From contig CALBXO010000739.1 of the NCBI GenBank assembly GCA_937890335.1, positions 1 through 32,490 on the forward strand: DNA of 32,490 nucleotides, read 5' to 3'. Both the position numbers and the translations under genes were made by a program. Under the pieces are notes generated by a model. It was not told the origin of the DNA, did not search any database, and was given only the letters and a program-made list of their open reading frames with translations. The DNA is from an uncultured Pseudomonadota bacterium. GTDB lineage: Bacteria; Myxococcota_A; Bradymonadia; Bradymonadales; GCA-2716585. The number at the start of each line of letters is the position of its first letter. Within the stretch, counting starts at the first letter, position 1. Of the stretch, positions 24,180 through 31,679 are shown in pieces.

Positions 24180-26149
24180 GACGGATCTCCCGCGGGCGCA
24201 GACCCGCCAGCACGAAGCACCACGCTCCCGCCCTGGACCACTTCTGCGCTCCAACCCTCGGGTACCCAGGTGGTGGAGGAGTACTCTGTGATCAGCGCCG
24301 GCCCCGCGCCTGAGGCGCCCCACGCAAGGTCCGCCCGGACCACGGTGCCGTCGATGCGCGTGCGTGTTCCAGAGGGCGCCGTGAACGGGGGTACAGCCCG
24401 GCGCCCTTCGGCGCGCAGGCGGACGGCGACGAGCTCCACGGTCCGCTCCGTACGGTACCCATAGAGCCGTTCGTGCAGGGCCGCGAAGCGCTCCAGAACG
24501 GTGGTGGTTCCGGCGCTGGGGTCCGCGTCAATCTCGAGTTCATGGGACTGGCCGGCGTACCGGAGGTCGCACGTCCAGGAAAGGATGCGCGAGGTCGCGT
24601 CGAACCCTTGCGCAGCCAGGCGGCGCTGCGCAGCTTCGGCCAGCTCCGGGGGCAGCGGCAGGGCGTCGAGAGGCCCCAGCGGCGCCAACACCGCGCGCGA
24701 TTGGGTATAGACCGCGGGCGCGAACTGCATTCCCACCGCGGACAGCAGCCCCGGATCGGGAGGAACCAGGACGGTGCGGACCCCGAGCTCCGCCGCCAGG
24801 CTGCACGCGTGCAGGCCGCCCGCGCCTCCAAAGGTCACCAGGGCAAAGTCGCGCGGGTCGTGCCCCTGCTCCACGGAGATGACCTTGAGAGCGCGCGCCA
24901 TCGTGGCTTCCGCGACCCGGACGATCCCGTGGGCCGTGTCCCGCAGGGAGGCGCCGAGGCGCTCTGCCACCCGCGCGACCGCCTGGGCAGCGGCTTGGGC
25001 GTCCAGCAGCATGCCGCCCCCGAGGAACGCGTCCGGGACCAGGCGCCCCAGCACGACGTTGGCGTCGGTCACCGTCGCCCGCTGACCACCGCGGCCATAG
25101 CACGCTGGCCCCGGCTGCGCCCCCGCCGACTCCGGACCCACCCGTAGCGCGCCGCCACCATCCACCCAGGCAATGGAACCGCCCCCGGCCCCCACGGTGT
25201 GAATGTCCAGCGTCGGGACGCGAATGGGCAGCCCTGCGATCTCGGCGCCGCGGGAGATGCTGGGCGCGCCGTCGCACAGCGACACGTCCGTGCTCGTGCC
25301 TCCCATGTCGAAGGTCAGCAGGCGGTCCATGCCGGCCGCGCGGCCTGCGGCCATGGCCCCGACGACGCCTCCTGCCGGTCCCGACAACACGGTATGCACC
25401 GGCTGAGCCACGGTCTCCTCGGCGGTGAGACTGCCGCCCGCCGAGGACATGATGCGCAGTCCGTCACCGAGCTCCCGGCGCAACCGGTCAATGTAGGCGC
25501 CCATGCGAGGCGCGACGACCGCGTTGGCGACAGTGGTCGCCGCCCGCTCATACTCGCGAAACTCCGGCAGAAGATCGGAGCTCACCGTGATGTGCAACCG
25601 CGGAAATCGGGCGCGGATCGCATCAGCCACTGCGCGCTCGTGGGCTGGGTTCGCGTAGCTATGCAGCAGACTGACGGCGACCGCCTCCACATCGCCCAGA
25701 CCGTCGAACAAACCATCGAGGTCGGCAATGGCTTGCACGACGTCACCGTGGCACCCCATGCGTTCCCGCACTCCGAAGCACGCGCCCCGCTGCACCGGTG
25801 GTTGTCGTCGGGTGGCCACCTGCGCGTACAGCCGCGGCCGATTCTGCCGAGCGATGTGCAGCGTGTCTTCGAACCCCGCCGTGGTCACGAACGCGACCTT
25901 TCCTCCGCGCCCTTCCAACAACGCGTTCGTCGCGACTGTGGACCCGTGGATAACCGTGGGAACACCGGGCGTTTCCAGCTGGTGCAGAGCGGCCGCGATC
26001 CCGTCCAGCACGGCCCGAGACGGATCGTCGGGCGTGGAGGGCAGCTTGTGCGTGATCACCTGATCGCCGCGCCGAAGCACCACGTCCGTGAAGGTCCCGC
26101 CCGTATCCACGGCAACGGTCACCCCAGGTTCTTTGGTCGATTCGCTCAT
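24176..26149 (-). CDS. hyuA: Hydantoinase/oxoprolinase A subunit (ASKHA ATPase)
   Basis: A 657-residue ATP-binding subunit of the HyuA/5-oxoprolinase family, forming a complex with the HyuB encoded next. Motifs in order are VAVDTGGTFTDVV (phosphate loop of the acetate-kinase/actin fold, residues 12-24), STVATNALLEG, NAVVAPRMGAYI, LSGPAGGVVGA, TFDMGGTSTDVSL, and GGAGGLHAC. ATG 26147-26149 places the DTGGT motif at the usual distance from the N-terminus; a TTG at 26170 is possible but has no ribosome site. The ATG also lacks a clear Shine-Dalgarno. Substrate may be N-methylhydantoin, hydantoin or 5-oxoproline. It is divergent from the small secreted protein gene, with a dyad between them. Confidence 0.88.
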   Translation of the reverse strand: MSESTKEPGVTVAVDTGGTFTDVVLRRGDQVITHKLPSTPDDPSRAVLDGIAAALHQLETPGVPTVIHGSTVATNALLEGRGGKVAFVTTAGFEDTLHIARQNRPRLYAQVATRRQPPVQRGACFGVRERMGCHGDVVQAIADLDGLFDGLGDVEAVAVSLLHSYANPAHERAVADAIRARFPRLHITVSSDLLPEFREYERAATTVANAVVAPRMGAYIDRLRRELGDGLRIMSSAGGSLTAEETVAQPVHTVLSGPAGGVVGAMAAGRAAGMDRLLTFDMGGTSTDVSLCDGAPSISRGAEIAGLPIRVPTLDIHTVGAGGGSIAWVDGGGALRVGPESAGAQPGPACYGRGGQRATVTDANVVLGRLVPDAFLGGGMLLDAQAAAQAVARVAERLGASLRDTAHGIVRVAEATMARALKVISVEQGHDPRDFALVTFGGAGGLHACSLAAELGVRTVLVPPDPGLLSAVGMQFAPAVYTQSRAVLAPLGPLDALPLPPELAEAAQRRLAAQGFDATSRILSWTCDLRYAGQSHELEIDADPSAGTTTVLERFAALHERLYGYRTERTVELVAVRLRAEGRRAVPPFTAPSGTRTRIDGTVVRADLAWGASGAGPALITEYSSTTWVPEGWSAEVVQGGSVVLRAGGSAPAGDPS

Positions 26150-26314
26150 TTGTTGTTGCGGCCCGGGCAAAGCGGCGTAGAATCTGGATTCTTTCGCACG
26201 AACTCTAACTTTTCCGCGCCCTGGTTTGTCAGGGGATCAGACCATGAGCTGTACGCGGAGCCAGGCGTATCCACAAGGCCGCACAAGGCCGTTTACCACC
26301 CAGAAGGGGGAGTT
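26150..26314. promoter_or_regulatory. Divergent intergenic region with promoter-like boxes, dyad and tandem repeat
   Basis: On the minus strand CTGACA (26227-26232) and TAGAGT (26202-26207), spacer 19, could drive hyuA. The palindrome AGAATC-TG-GATTCT (26179-26192) would then lie just downstream of the start of transcription, a repressor-like position. Toward the plus-strand gene, CACAAGGCCG is repeated in tandem at 26272-26281 and 26282-26291, about 24 bases before its start codon. Function is inferred only from position. Confidence 0.4.
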
Positions 26315-26731
26315 ATGAAGATGTTCCGTTTGGCCGTCATGGCGCTCGTCGCGCTCGGCCTTTGTCTGACCGGTCTCAGTTCCGTTTCCGCCCAGGACAG
26401 CCAGCCTGCGGCCGAGAAGCCGGACAAGAAGAAGAAGAAGAAGGCAGCCATCAAGACGCCGTGCAAGGTCGCCAAACACATCGCGACCAAGAATGGCGAC
26501 GAGAAGTTCCTCGGCAAGCTGTCAGAGTGGCGCGAGAAGGCCCAGTCCGCGGACAAACCCAAGAAGAAGGCCAAGGCGCGTCACGCGGCCCGCAAGGCGT
26601 GTCGCAAATACATCCGCGCGCACCGCAAGGCCAAGAAGGGCGACGAGGAGACCGCCTCGGATGAGGAGGCCGACGTTGCCGACGACGAGGGAGCCGCCGA
26701 GCTCGACGAGGGCGAGGAAGAAGGCGAGTAG
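26315..26731 (+). CDS. Small secreted protein with basic Lys-rich body and acidic tail
   Basis: A 138-residue protein of no family I recognise. Residues 1-26 are a clear signal peptide (MKMFRLAVMALVALGLCLTG, cleavage near VSA-Q). The mature part has a run of six Lys (38-43), two Cys (C50, C96) bracketing a helical, strongly basic region, and from 109 to the end an Asp/Glu-rich tail with no Lys or Arg. Mature charge is therefore segregated: basic body, acidic end. ATG 26315-26317 follows GGGGGAG closely. Upstream in-frame codons overlap hyuA and are not part of it. It could bind anionic envelope polymers or nucleic acids; this is speculation. It converges on the membrane protein gene at 26756. 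Confidence 0.7.
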   Translation: MKMFRLAVMALVALGLCLTGLSSVSAQDSQPAAEKPDKKKKKKAAIKTPCKVAKHIATKNGDEKFLGKLSEWREKAQSADKPKKKAKARHAARKACRKYIRAHRKAKKGDEETASDEEADVADDEGAAELDEGEEEGE

Positions 26732-26739
26732 ACCGCGCA

Positions 26740-26773
26740 GCCGACGCCCCCGGTATCACGGCGAGGCGTCGGC
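26740..26773. terminator. Shared hairpin between convergent genes
   Basis: GCCGACGCC (26740-26748) pairs with GGCGTCGGC (26765-26773), a perfect 9-bp stem with a 16-base loop. It spans the 24-base gap between two convergent stops, and one arm lies in the last codons of the minus-strand gene. No T-run is present. Confidence 0.45.
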
Positions 26774-27760
26774 GCCCTCCGGGCCCACCTGCCCCACATC
26801 CGCTGCGTTCTGCCCGACATCCGGGCCCACCAGCGTCGCATCCGGCGTCGCGGGGACCGCATCTGCAGCCGGCAGCTCCTCGGCCTCGTCTACCTCGGTG
26901 CGGATGTCTCGAATCAGCCAGGCACCACCGTCGCTCTTGCGAAGCCCGTAGACCACAGAGCCACGCGTCTTGAACTTCCGCAGATCCATGACATCCACCT
27001 TGGCCTCCGCCGTGGTGCCGTCGCTGTCCAGTGCCCGAATGCGCGCCTGGGCCTCGGGGCCAAACAGGTCCCCCTGCGAGTTGATGTAGGCCTCAAAGGT
27101 GCCGCGGTCCATCTTGCTTGTGAACTCGGGGTCCATCAGCTCCCACGCACCCTCAAAGTCCTGCTGTCCCAGACGGCGCAGGTGTTTCTGCACCACGACG
27201 CTGATCTCCCGCTCCTCCTGAAGCTCCTCCGGCTCGCCGACAAACAGGTCGTCAATGACCGGGATGGGGTCGCCACGCTCGTTCGTCTTTCCCGTCTGCC
27301 TCACGAGGAAAGTCGCCGTTCCCTTCTTGCTTTGCTTGTCGCCACCGACGATCAGCACGCTGAGGTAGACGCGCCGCTTGCCGTTTCTCGACAGCGTCCG
27401 GCTGCCCACCACGCGGGCGGTGCCACCGTCAAAGAGTGGAGAATGCTGCGCGATGAAGGCGTCGAACTCCGCCTGTGAATGGCTTTGTCGGTAGGTGTCG
27501 CTGAGGCTAAGATAGGCGCGCTGCGTGTCACCCGCGCCCACGGAATCGAGCAGGGTCTGCACTGGCATGACCATGGCGGCGTGCTGCTCCTCGATTCGGT
27601 TGCAGCAGCTGCCGACGCCCGAGCAGACGCCCCATGTCGAGAGCGCCGCAAGCGCCACGATGACCACCAGACAGCCGCCGCCCCCCAGGAGCAGAATCTT
27701 GCCCCAGGACCGCTCGCCGCCGCTGTCGTCTACCCAGTCACTCGGTGCACCAACACCCAT
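26756..27760 (-). CDS. Single-pass membrane protein with two NTF2-like (DUF4864-like) repeats
   Basis: A 334-residue protein with one transmembrane helix (residues ~21-44, ILLLGGGGCLVVIVALAAL) and a cluster of Cys just after it (SGVGSCCNR). The outer part has two similar alpha+beta segments, ~55-165 (PVQTLLDSVGAGDTQRAYLSLSDTYRQ) and ~180-295 (VVVQKHLRRLGQQDFEGAWELMDPEF). Each opens with a helix, a G-D/Q-x-x-x-A-Y/W motif and 'F-x-A-x-I' patterns, as in NTF2-like or DUF4864 proteins. The tail is an Ala/Pro/Asp-rich low-complexity stretch. Its ATG lies six bases after the preceding stop, with GGTGAGGGG before it, so it is probably translationally coupled as the last gene of the parA operon. Function unknown. 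Confidence 0.7.
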   Translation of the reverse strand: MGVGAPSDWVDDSGGERSWGKILLLGGGGCLVVIVALAALSTWGVCSGVGSCCNRIEEQHAAMVMPVQTLLDSVGAGDTQRAYLSLSDTYRQSHSQAEFDAFIAQHSPLFDGGTARVVGSRTLSRNGKRRVYLSVLIVGGDKQSKKGTATFLVRQTGKTNERGDPIPVIDDLFVGEPEELQEEREISVVVQKHLRRLGQQDFEGAWELMDPEFTSKMDRGTFEAYINSQGDLFGPEAQARIRALDSDGTTAEAKVDVMDLRKFKTRGSVVYGLRKSDGGAWLIRDIRTEVDEAEELPAADAVPATPDATLVGPDVGQNAADVGQVGPEGADASP

Positions 27761-27766
27761 CGCCCC

Positions 27767-28486
27767 TCACCGCGTCCCGGCGCCGCAGACCCGCACGTCC
27801 GGGCCCCGGGTGACTGACACAACCCGCGCAACCTCCGCGGTGTGCAGAGCGCCATCCAGGCTGTAGCCCGTCCCTGCCAGGTCGAAAGTCAGCCGCCTGC
27901 TCACACCCACACGGTGCGAGGGCATCTGCTTGCCGCGCACCAGCGCGAACGCATGGGACAACAACCGTCCGGCGTCCAGATTGTTCCACAGAAAGCAGAA
28001 CTCGCCCGGACCCGGCGGCGCGGGCGCCTTCATCTTCATCGGAAAGCGCTGGCTCACCGACGCGCCCGCCAGGGTGAGCTCTTCCGCGATCACATGGCCG
28101 TCAACGACCACTGTGGCGGCCACCGGCGCGACAGCGCCGCGGAGGGCGCGAAGGCCGCCAGCGCGGCTGTGGTCTGCGGCGTGAAAGAATGCACCGAGCC
28201 CCAGCGAAAACCCATACTGTCGCTCCGCAAGGCCACTGTCGCAGACGACGAGCGTCGCAGAAGAGGCCGGGGTTGGTGGCTTCTTGATGAGCCGGGCGTC
28301 CTGCTTGGGGTCGCCGGTGAGCGGCAGAATCGCAGCAGACAAGCCTTCGCGCACGACGCGCCGGATCACCGCCGAGAGGCGATCGGCGTCGACGGCGATG
28401 ATGTCAAAACGAGTGAGGTCCGCGTCGACGGCGACGGGCGTCGCCCCGTGCGCAGGTCCGCGGGAGACGACAGCTACGGAAGGCAT
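27767..28486 (-). CDS. Divergent diacylglycerol-kinase-like (DAGK/YegS fold) protein with degenerate active site
   Basis: A 239-residue protein. The C-terminal half resembles the beta domain of bacterial lipid kinases: FSLGLGAFFHAAD, then a 'VVVDGHVI' strand, and finally GTGYSLDGALH and VTRGPDVRVC, equivalent to the usual 'DGE ... GPALRV' ending. The N-terminal half is short. Where kinases have GGDGT it reads AVDAD (31-35), and where they have P-L-G-T-x-N-D-F-A-R it reads PLTGDPKQDAR (55-65). ATP binding or catalysis is therefore doubtful. ATG 28484-28486 follows the upstream stop by four bases; an extension to 28555 would overlap that gene. The family call is by eye and could be wrong. It may act as a lipid-binding or regulatory pseudo-enzyme in the operon. 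Confidence 0.55.
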   Translation of the reverse strand: MPSVAVVSRGPAHGATPVAVDADLTRFDIIAVDADRLSAVIRRVVREGLSAAILPLTGDPKQDARLIKKPPTPASSATLVVCDSGLAERQYGFSLGLGAFFHAADHSRAGGLRALRGAVAPVAATVVVDGHVIAEELTLAGASVSQRFPMKMKAPAPPGPGEFCFLWNNLDAGRLLSHAFALVRGKQMPSHRVGVSRRLTFDLAGTGYSLDGALHTAEVARVVSVTRGPDVRVCGAGTR

Positions 28487-28490
28487 GGGA

Positions 28491-30029
28491 TCAGAATCTG
28501 GGTTCTGGCTTGAGGACGACCTTGCCGTCGCGCACGACCACGCTGAAGCGGACATCCCTGGCCTCGTGCTTGCGCATGAGGACTGCCGTGTTCTCGGTGA
28601 GCTTCGAGATGAACTTGTCGTAGGTCAAGTCGTCCACGCCCAGGCCGAGGTTTCGGCGGGCGGCCACGTACTCGTCGAAGATACGGCGGCGGTACTCTTG
28701 CTGCGGCTCCTCGGGCTCCTCGTTGGCGCCCGACATTGGGACCCCCGTAACCATGGGCCCGGTGGCGCGAATCATCGCGGTTCGGCTGACCTCGTCGAAC
28801 TCGAAGCCCCAGCCGCTGGCCGAGACCTCGTCGTCCTCCTCGTCCGGCATGCGTTTGCCCTGGAGGAATGCGCTCATCAAATTGAGCGATTGCGCCATCT
28901 CGGTCTGGAACGCGTGGTTTCCGCTGACCTGGAACTCGTAGTCCTTGTTCCCGGCGATGACCTCCTGGATGCCCTGATCAATCTCCTCAAACGCCTTCAC
29001 GAATGAGCGGATGACGATGAGGACGGCGCCGAGCAGAATGATGAGGATGATGGGACCCACTACGAAGATGGAGGTTTTTATCTTCTGCACTGTGGCCAGG
29101 CGCTCGGTCATATTGCTGAGCACCACGAACCCGGTCTTCTTGTCGGCACCCCGCGTGCTGCTGAAGTAGCGCACGGCGACAAGGTACTCGGCGCCGTCGT
29201 GTGAGATCGTGAACGAGGGCGGCGTCGCGCCGCCGGCCAGTTTGTCCTTTCCGCCCTCAAAGATCGCGCGGCTCAGTGACTCATCGTTCTTGAGGGTGGA
29301 GGCGAAGATCTTCCCGTTGTGGAAGTAGGCCACGTCACCGCCGCCGATGTGCTCCGCGGCCGTCTGCGCCGAGCCACCCGCGATGAGCGATCCTACGACC
29401 ACCACACCGATGAGCTTCTCCGGCCCCTGCATCACTGGCGCGATGCCGACGTGGTACCAGGCCGCCGAGTCGCTGTCGGTCACCGTCCAGCGGAAGTACC
29501 AGATGCCCTCCCGCGGGACCCCGTCCTTGACGGCGAGCATGTCCGGATGCCGGGCCCCCACATCGTCTTTGTACCAGTCGTATTTGTTGGTCCCGAGCGC
29601 AGCGACGCCGATGCCCTTCTCGTCGGCGACGAACACGAGCTCGGGGTTGTAGGGTGGCCGCTCATGGATCATCGCGTCCACGGGTCGGGCGTCGCCCTTC
29701 TCCGCGGCGAGATTCTCAAACGCGTACTTCCACCGCAGGATGCCCTTCTCGTGGACACCGAGGTGCCGGTGGTACTCGTACGGGTCGTTGTACTCGGCCG
29801 TGAGCGCTGACTGGAGCCCACGGAAAGCCGCGATTCGCTCCGCCTTGGCGGTGACGCCAAAGTCGTTGAGCCTCTCGTATCGCTCCATGCTCCGGGCCGC
29901 GACTCCGAGCTGGCCGCGGGCCTCGCTTCGAATGTCGTTCTCCAGAGATTGGGGGAGCATCATGTACACCGCCGTCATCACCATGACGACGATGAGCGTC
30001 AGCATCGCGCATATCTTGATTCGCAGCAT
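28491..30029 (-). CDS. Two-TM sensor-like membrane protein with C-terminal domain of the MXAN_5187 type
   Basis: A 512-residue protein. TM1 is ~8-27 and TM2 is ~319-341. Between them is a ~290-residue periplasmic region that looks like a double-CACHE sensor (VFVADEKGIGVAALG, WYHVGIAPVM, IGVVVVGSLIAGG, AYFHNGKIFAST). A HAMP-like linker follows (343-395). The C-terminal part (~440-512: YVAARRNLGLGVDDLTYDKF, then VRFSVVVRDGKVVLKPEP) resembles a domain I remember from the M. xanthus MXAN_5187 family; that name is recollection. No kinase, GGDEF or methyl-accepting domain is present, so output must go through this C-terminal domain or a partner. The ATG is preceded by GAGG. The next gene follows after four bases. 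Confidence 0.7.
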   Translation of the reverse strand: MLRIKICAMLTLIVVMVMTAVYMMLPQSLENDIRSEARGQLGVAARSMERYERLNDFGVTAKAERIAAFRGLQSALTAEYNDPYEYHRHLGVHEKGILRWKYAFENLAAEKGDARPVDAMIHERPPYNPELVFVADEKGIGVAALGTNKYDWYKDDVGARHPDMLAVKDGVPREGIWYFRWTVTDSDSAAWYHVGIAPVMQGPEKLIGVVVVGSLIAGGSAQTAAEHIGGGDVAYFHNGKIFASTLKNDESLSRAIFEGGKDKLAGGATPPSFTISHDGAEYLVAVRYFSSTRGADKKTGFVVLSNMTERLATVQKIKTSIFVVGPIILIILLGAVLIVIRSFVKAFEEIDQGIQEVIAGNKDYEFQVSGNHAFQTEMAQSLNLMSAFLQGKRMPDEEDDEVSASGWGFEFDEVSRTAMIRATGPMVTGVPMSGANEEPEEPQQEYRRRIFDEYVAARRNLGLGVDDLTYDKFISKLTENTAVLMRKHEARDVRFSVVVRDGKVVLKPEPRF

Positions 30030-30132
30030 CGTGCCTCAGACTCGTTGAAGTACCGCCAGTCTCATCGGCAATTGGCGTGTGCGCAATGACTTTTTTGAAA
30101 CGCGCACGCGAATTGAAACCGAGAAACGGTCG

Positions 30133-30459
30133 TCAGTACTGCCGCGGCAGCTTGTCGATGTCGCAGGTGTCGATGGCGAACCGTATCAACGCTGACCGGT
30201 TCATCTTCGTCTGCCCGCGACGCTTGAGCTCTTTGACCAACGAGTCGATCCGCTCGATGTCCTCGTTGTAGAGGGAAATGCTCACGACACGGTAGTGGGT
30301 CGGCTTCTCCTTGGGCGCCTTGGTAGGCCCACCGACCAGCAGGTCCGACTGCCCGAGCGGCGCCGGCCGAAAGAAATTCTGCATCACCTCGTCATCGCTG
30401 GCGAGGGGATCGTCTCCCATGGCTCTGTCTTCGTCCTGGTGTGCCATCATCCCGCTCAC
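30133..30459 (-). CDS. Ribbon-helix-helix-like protein, partner of the ParA ATPase
   Basis: A 108-residue protein. The first ~50 residues are acidic and probably disordered. Residues 57-101 fit a ribbon-helix-helix fold: strand RVVSISLYN, helix NEDIERIDSLVKELKRRG, turn TKMNRS, helix SALIRFAIDTC. The GTG start at 30457-30459 overlaps the parA stop as GTGA, so the two are translationally coupled; ATG 30448-30450 or 30445-30447 are alternatives. A ParA gene followed by a small RHH gene is the arrangement of ParA/ParG-type (type Ib) partition cassettes, where the RHH protein binds the operator-centromere and its floppy N-terminus stimulates the ATPase. That role is inferred from fold and position. 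Confidence 0.7.
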   Translation of the reverse strand: MSGMMAHQDEDRAMGDDPLASDDEVMQNFFRPAPLGQSDLLVGGPTKAPKEKPTHYRVVSISLYNEDIERIDSLVKELKRRGQTKMNRSALIRFAIDTCDIDKLPRQY

Positions 30460-31586
30460 GCTACGACCCGTTGTTGCTTCTCATCGCTGGCCACGACCCA
30501 ATCCACGAGCTTGCGGTAGTCGGTCGCCCCGTGGCTGTCGTCCGCGTACTCGAAAATCGACATCTTGTGACTCGGTGCTTCCTTGAGTTTGGTGTTGACC
30601 CGAATCGGCGGTAGCACCTTGTCCTTGAAATACCCGCGCAGCGTGCTGACCGACTCGTGGCTGATGCGATTTCGCCGGTCGTAGAACGTCGGCAGGATCC
30701 CCATGATCCGGACCGGGTGGAGCAGCTGCTGGTTCACGTTCTTGAGCGTGCGCAGGATCTGCTTCACGCCCACGAGGCTCAGAAAGTCGCAGCCCACCGG
30801 AACGATGAGCTCGTCCGCGTAGGTCAGGGCGTTCATGTTGAGCAGCGACAGGCTCGGACCGCAGTCCAGGATGATGTAGTCGTAGTCATCAAACGCCTCC
30901 ATGCGCGATTTCAGGACACGCTCGCGGCCCTCGTTCATCCGCGCGAGGAAGATCTCCGCCGACGCCAGCGTCTCGTTGGAGGTGATGAGGTCCAGGTTCT
31001 CGCGCATGGGGATGACAACATCTCCAGGCGGCACACCCTCGACGATGAGGTGGTAGAGGGAGTACTTGCCTTTGACGCCCATGCTCACGCCGACGTGCCC
31101 CTGGGCATCCATGTCGATGACCAGGGTGCGCATGCCTGCGGCCGCCAACCCCGCGGACAGGTTCACGCTCGTGGTGGTCTTTCCGGTGCCGCCCTTCTGG
31201 TTGAGGATGGCGATCTTCCGTGGACCGCGTCGCGCCCGGTGCACCCGCTGCTCCAGGTCCCGCAGCACGGGCTGCCGGCACTTCATGGAGCAGAAGTATT
31301 CAACCCGCGGGCCTACGGTCACCTGCTGGAACGCATAGCGCAGCTCGAACGCGTCGCCGCAGCAACGGCAGGCAACCTTGCCCTCCTCTGCTTTTGGCGC
31401 CGGCTGCTCGGCGGAAACCTCGGCCTCTGGCTGGGGCTCCGGGGCCGCCTGCACGCGAAACTGGAGTTGGCAGCGCTGGGTGCAGAAATAGCGTACGACC
31501 CCGCTGGGGTCGCGCTGCACTTGAAAGCTGAATTTGACGTCGAAGCGCCGACCACAGACGTGGCAGCCCTGTAGAGCGATGGTCAT
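30456..31586 (-). CDS. ParA-family ATPase with two N-terminal zinc fingers
   Basis: A 376-residue protein. Residues 1-110 hold two similar zinc-finger-like modules: C8-x2-C11 ... C35-x3-C39 and C73-x2-C76 ... C99-x3-C103, each with a YFC-x3-C second half, joined by a Pro/Glu/Ala linker. The deviant-Walker ATPase follows: KGGTGKTT (131-138, signature Lys131 and Lys136), LVIDMDAQG (Walker A'), YIILDCGPS (Walker B) and a closing helix. Chromosomal ParA proteins lack such fingers; they may bind DNA or a protein anchor. It may position a cargo such as a plasmid, the chromosome or a protein cluster. ATG 31584-31586 has GAGGGA five bases upstream. The next gene overlaps it, and a ParB with a parS site was not seen in the window. 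Confidence 0.88.
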   Translation of the reverse strand: MTIALQGCHVCGRRFDVKFSFQVQRDPSGVVRYFCTQRCQLQFRVQAAPEPQPEAEVSAEQPAPKAEEGKVACRCCGDAFELRYAFQQVTVGPRVEYFCSMKCRQPVLRDLEQRVHRARRGPRKIAILNQKGGTGKTTTSVNLSAGLAAAGMRTLVIDMDAQGHVGVSMGVKGKYSLYHLIVEGVPPGDVVIPMRENLDLITSNETLASAEIFLARMNEGRERVLKSRMEAFDDYDYIILDCGPSLSLLNMNALTYADELIVPVGCDFLSLVGVKQILRTLKNVNQQLLHPVRIMGILPTFYDRRNRISHESVSTLRGYFKDKVLPPIRVNTKLKEAPSHKMSIFEYADDSHGATDYRKLVDWVVASDEKQQRVVA

Positions 31587-31649
31587 GGCAGTCCCTCGTG
31601 TGACCGTGCGGCCGTCCTGGCCTCGGGGCAGTGGTACAAGTCCACGTCC

Positions 31650-31679
31650 ACCCTAGCGGGGTCCGAGGCGACAGGTCAA
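31650..31679 (-). promoter_or_regulatory. Sigma-70-type promoter for the parA operon
   Basis: On the minus strand TTGACC (31674-31679) and TAGGGT (31650-31655) are separated by 18 bases. TAnnnT is a common -10 form in GC-rich bacteria. Transcription would begin near 31643, leaving about 57 bases to the ATG at 31586. Confidence 0.5.

Noticed and set aside
25199-26314. Plus-strand open frame extending upstream of the small secreted protein
   Set aside because: It runs opposite hyuA; the real start is the ATG at 26315, with a GGGGGAG site and a signal peptide.
30046-30110. Imperfect hairpin (GTGCGC/GCGCAC) between the RHH and sensor genes as a terminator
   Set aside because: The perfect part is only 6 bp with a 17-base loop and no T-run, so I do not use it to split the operon.
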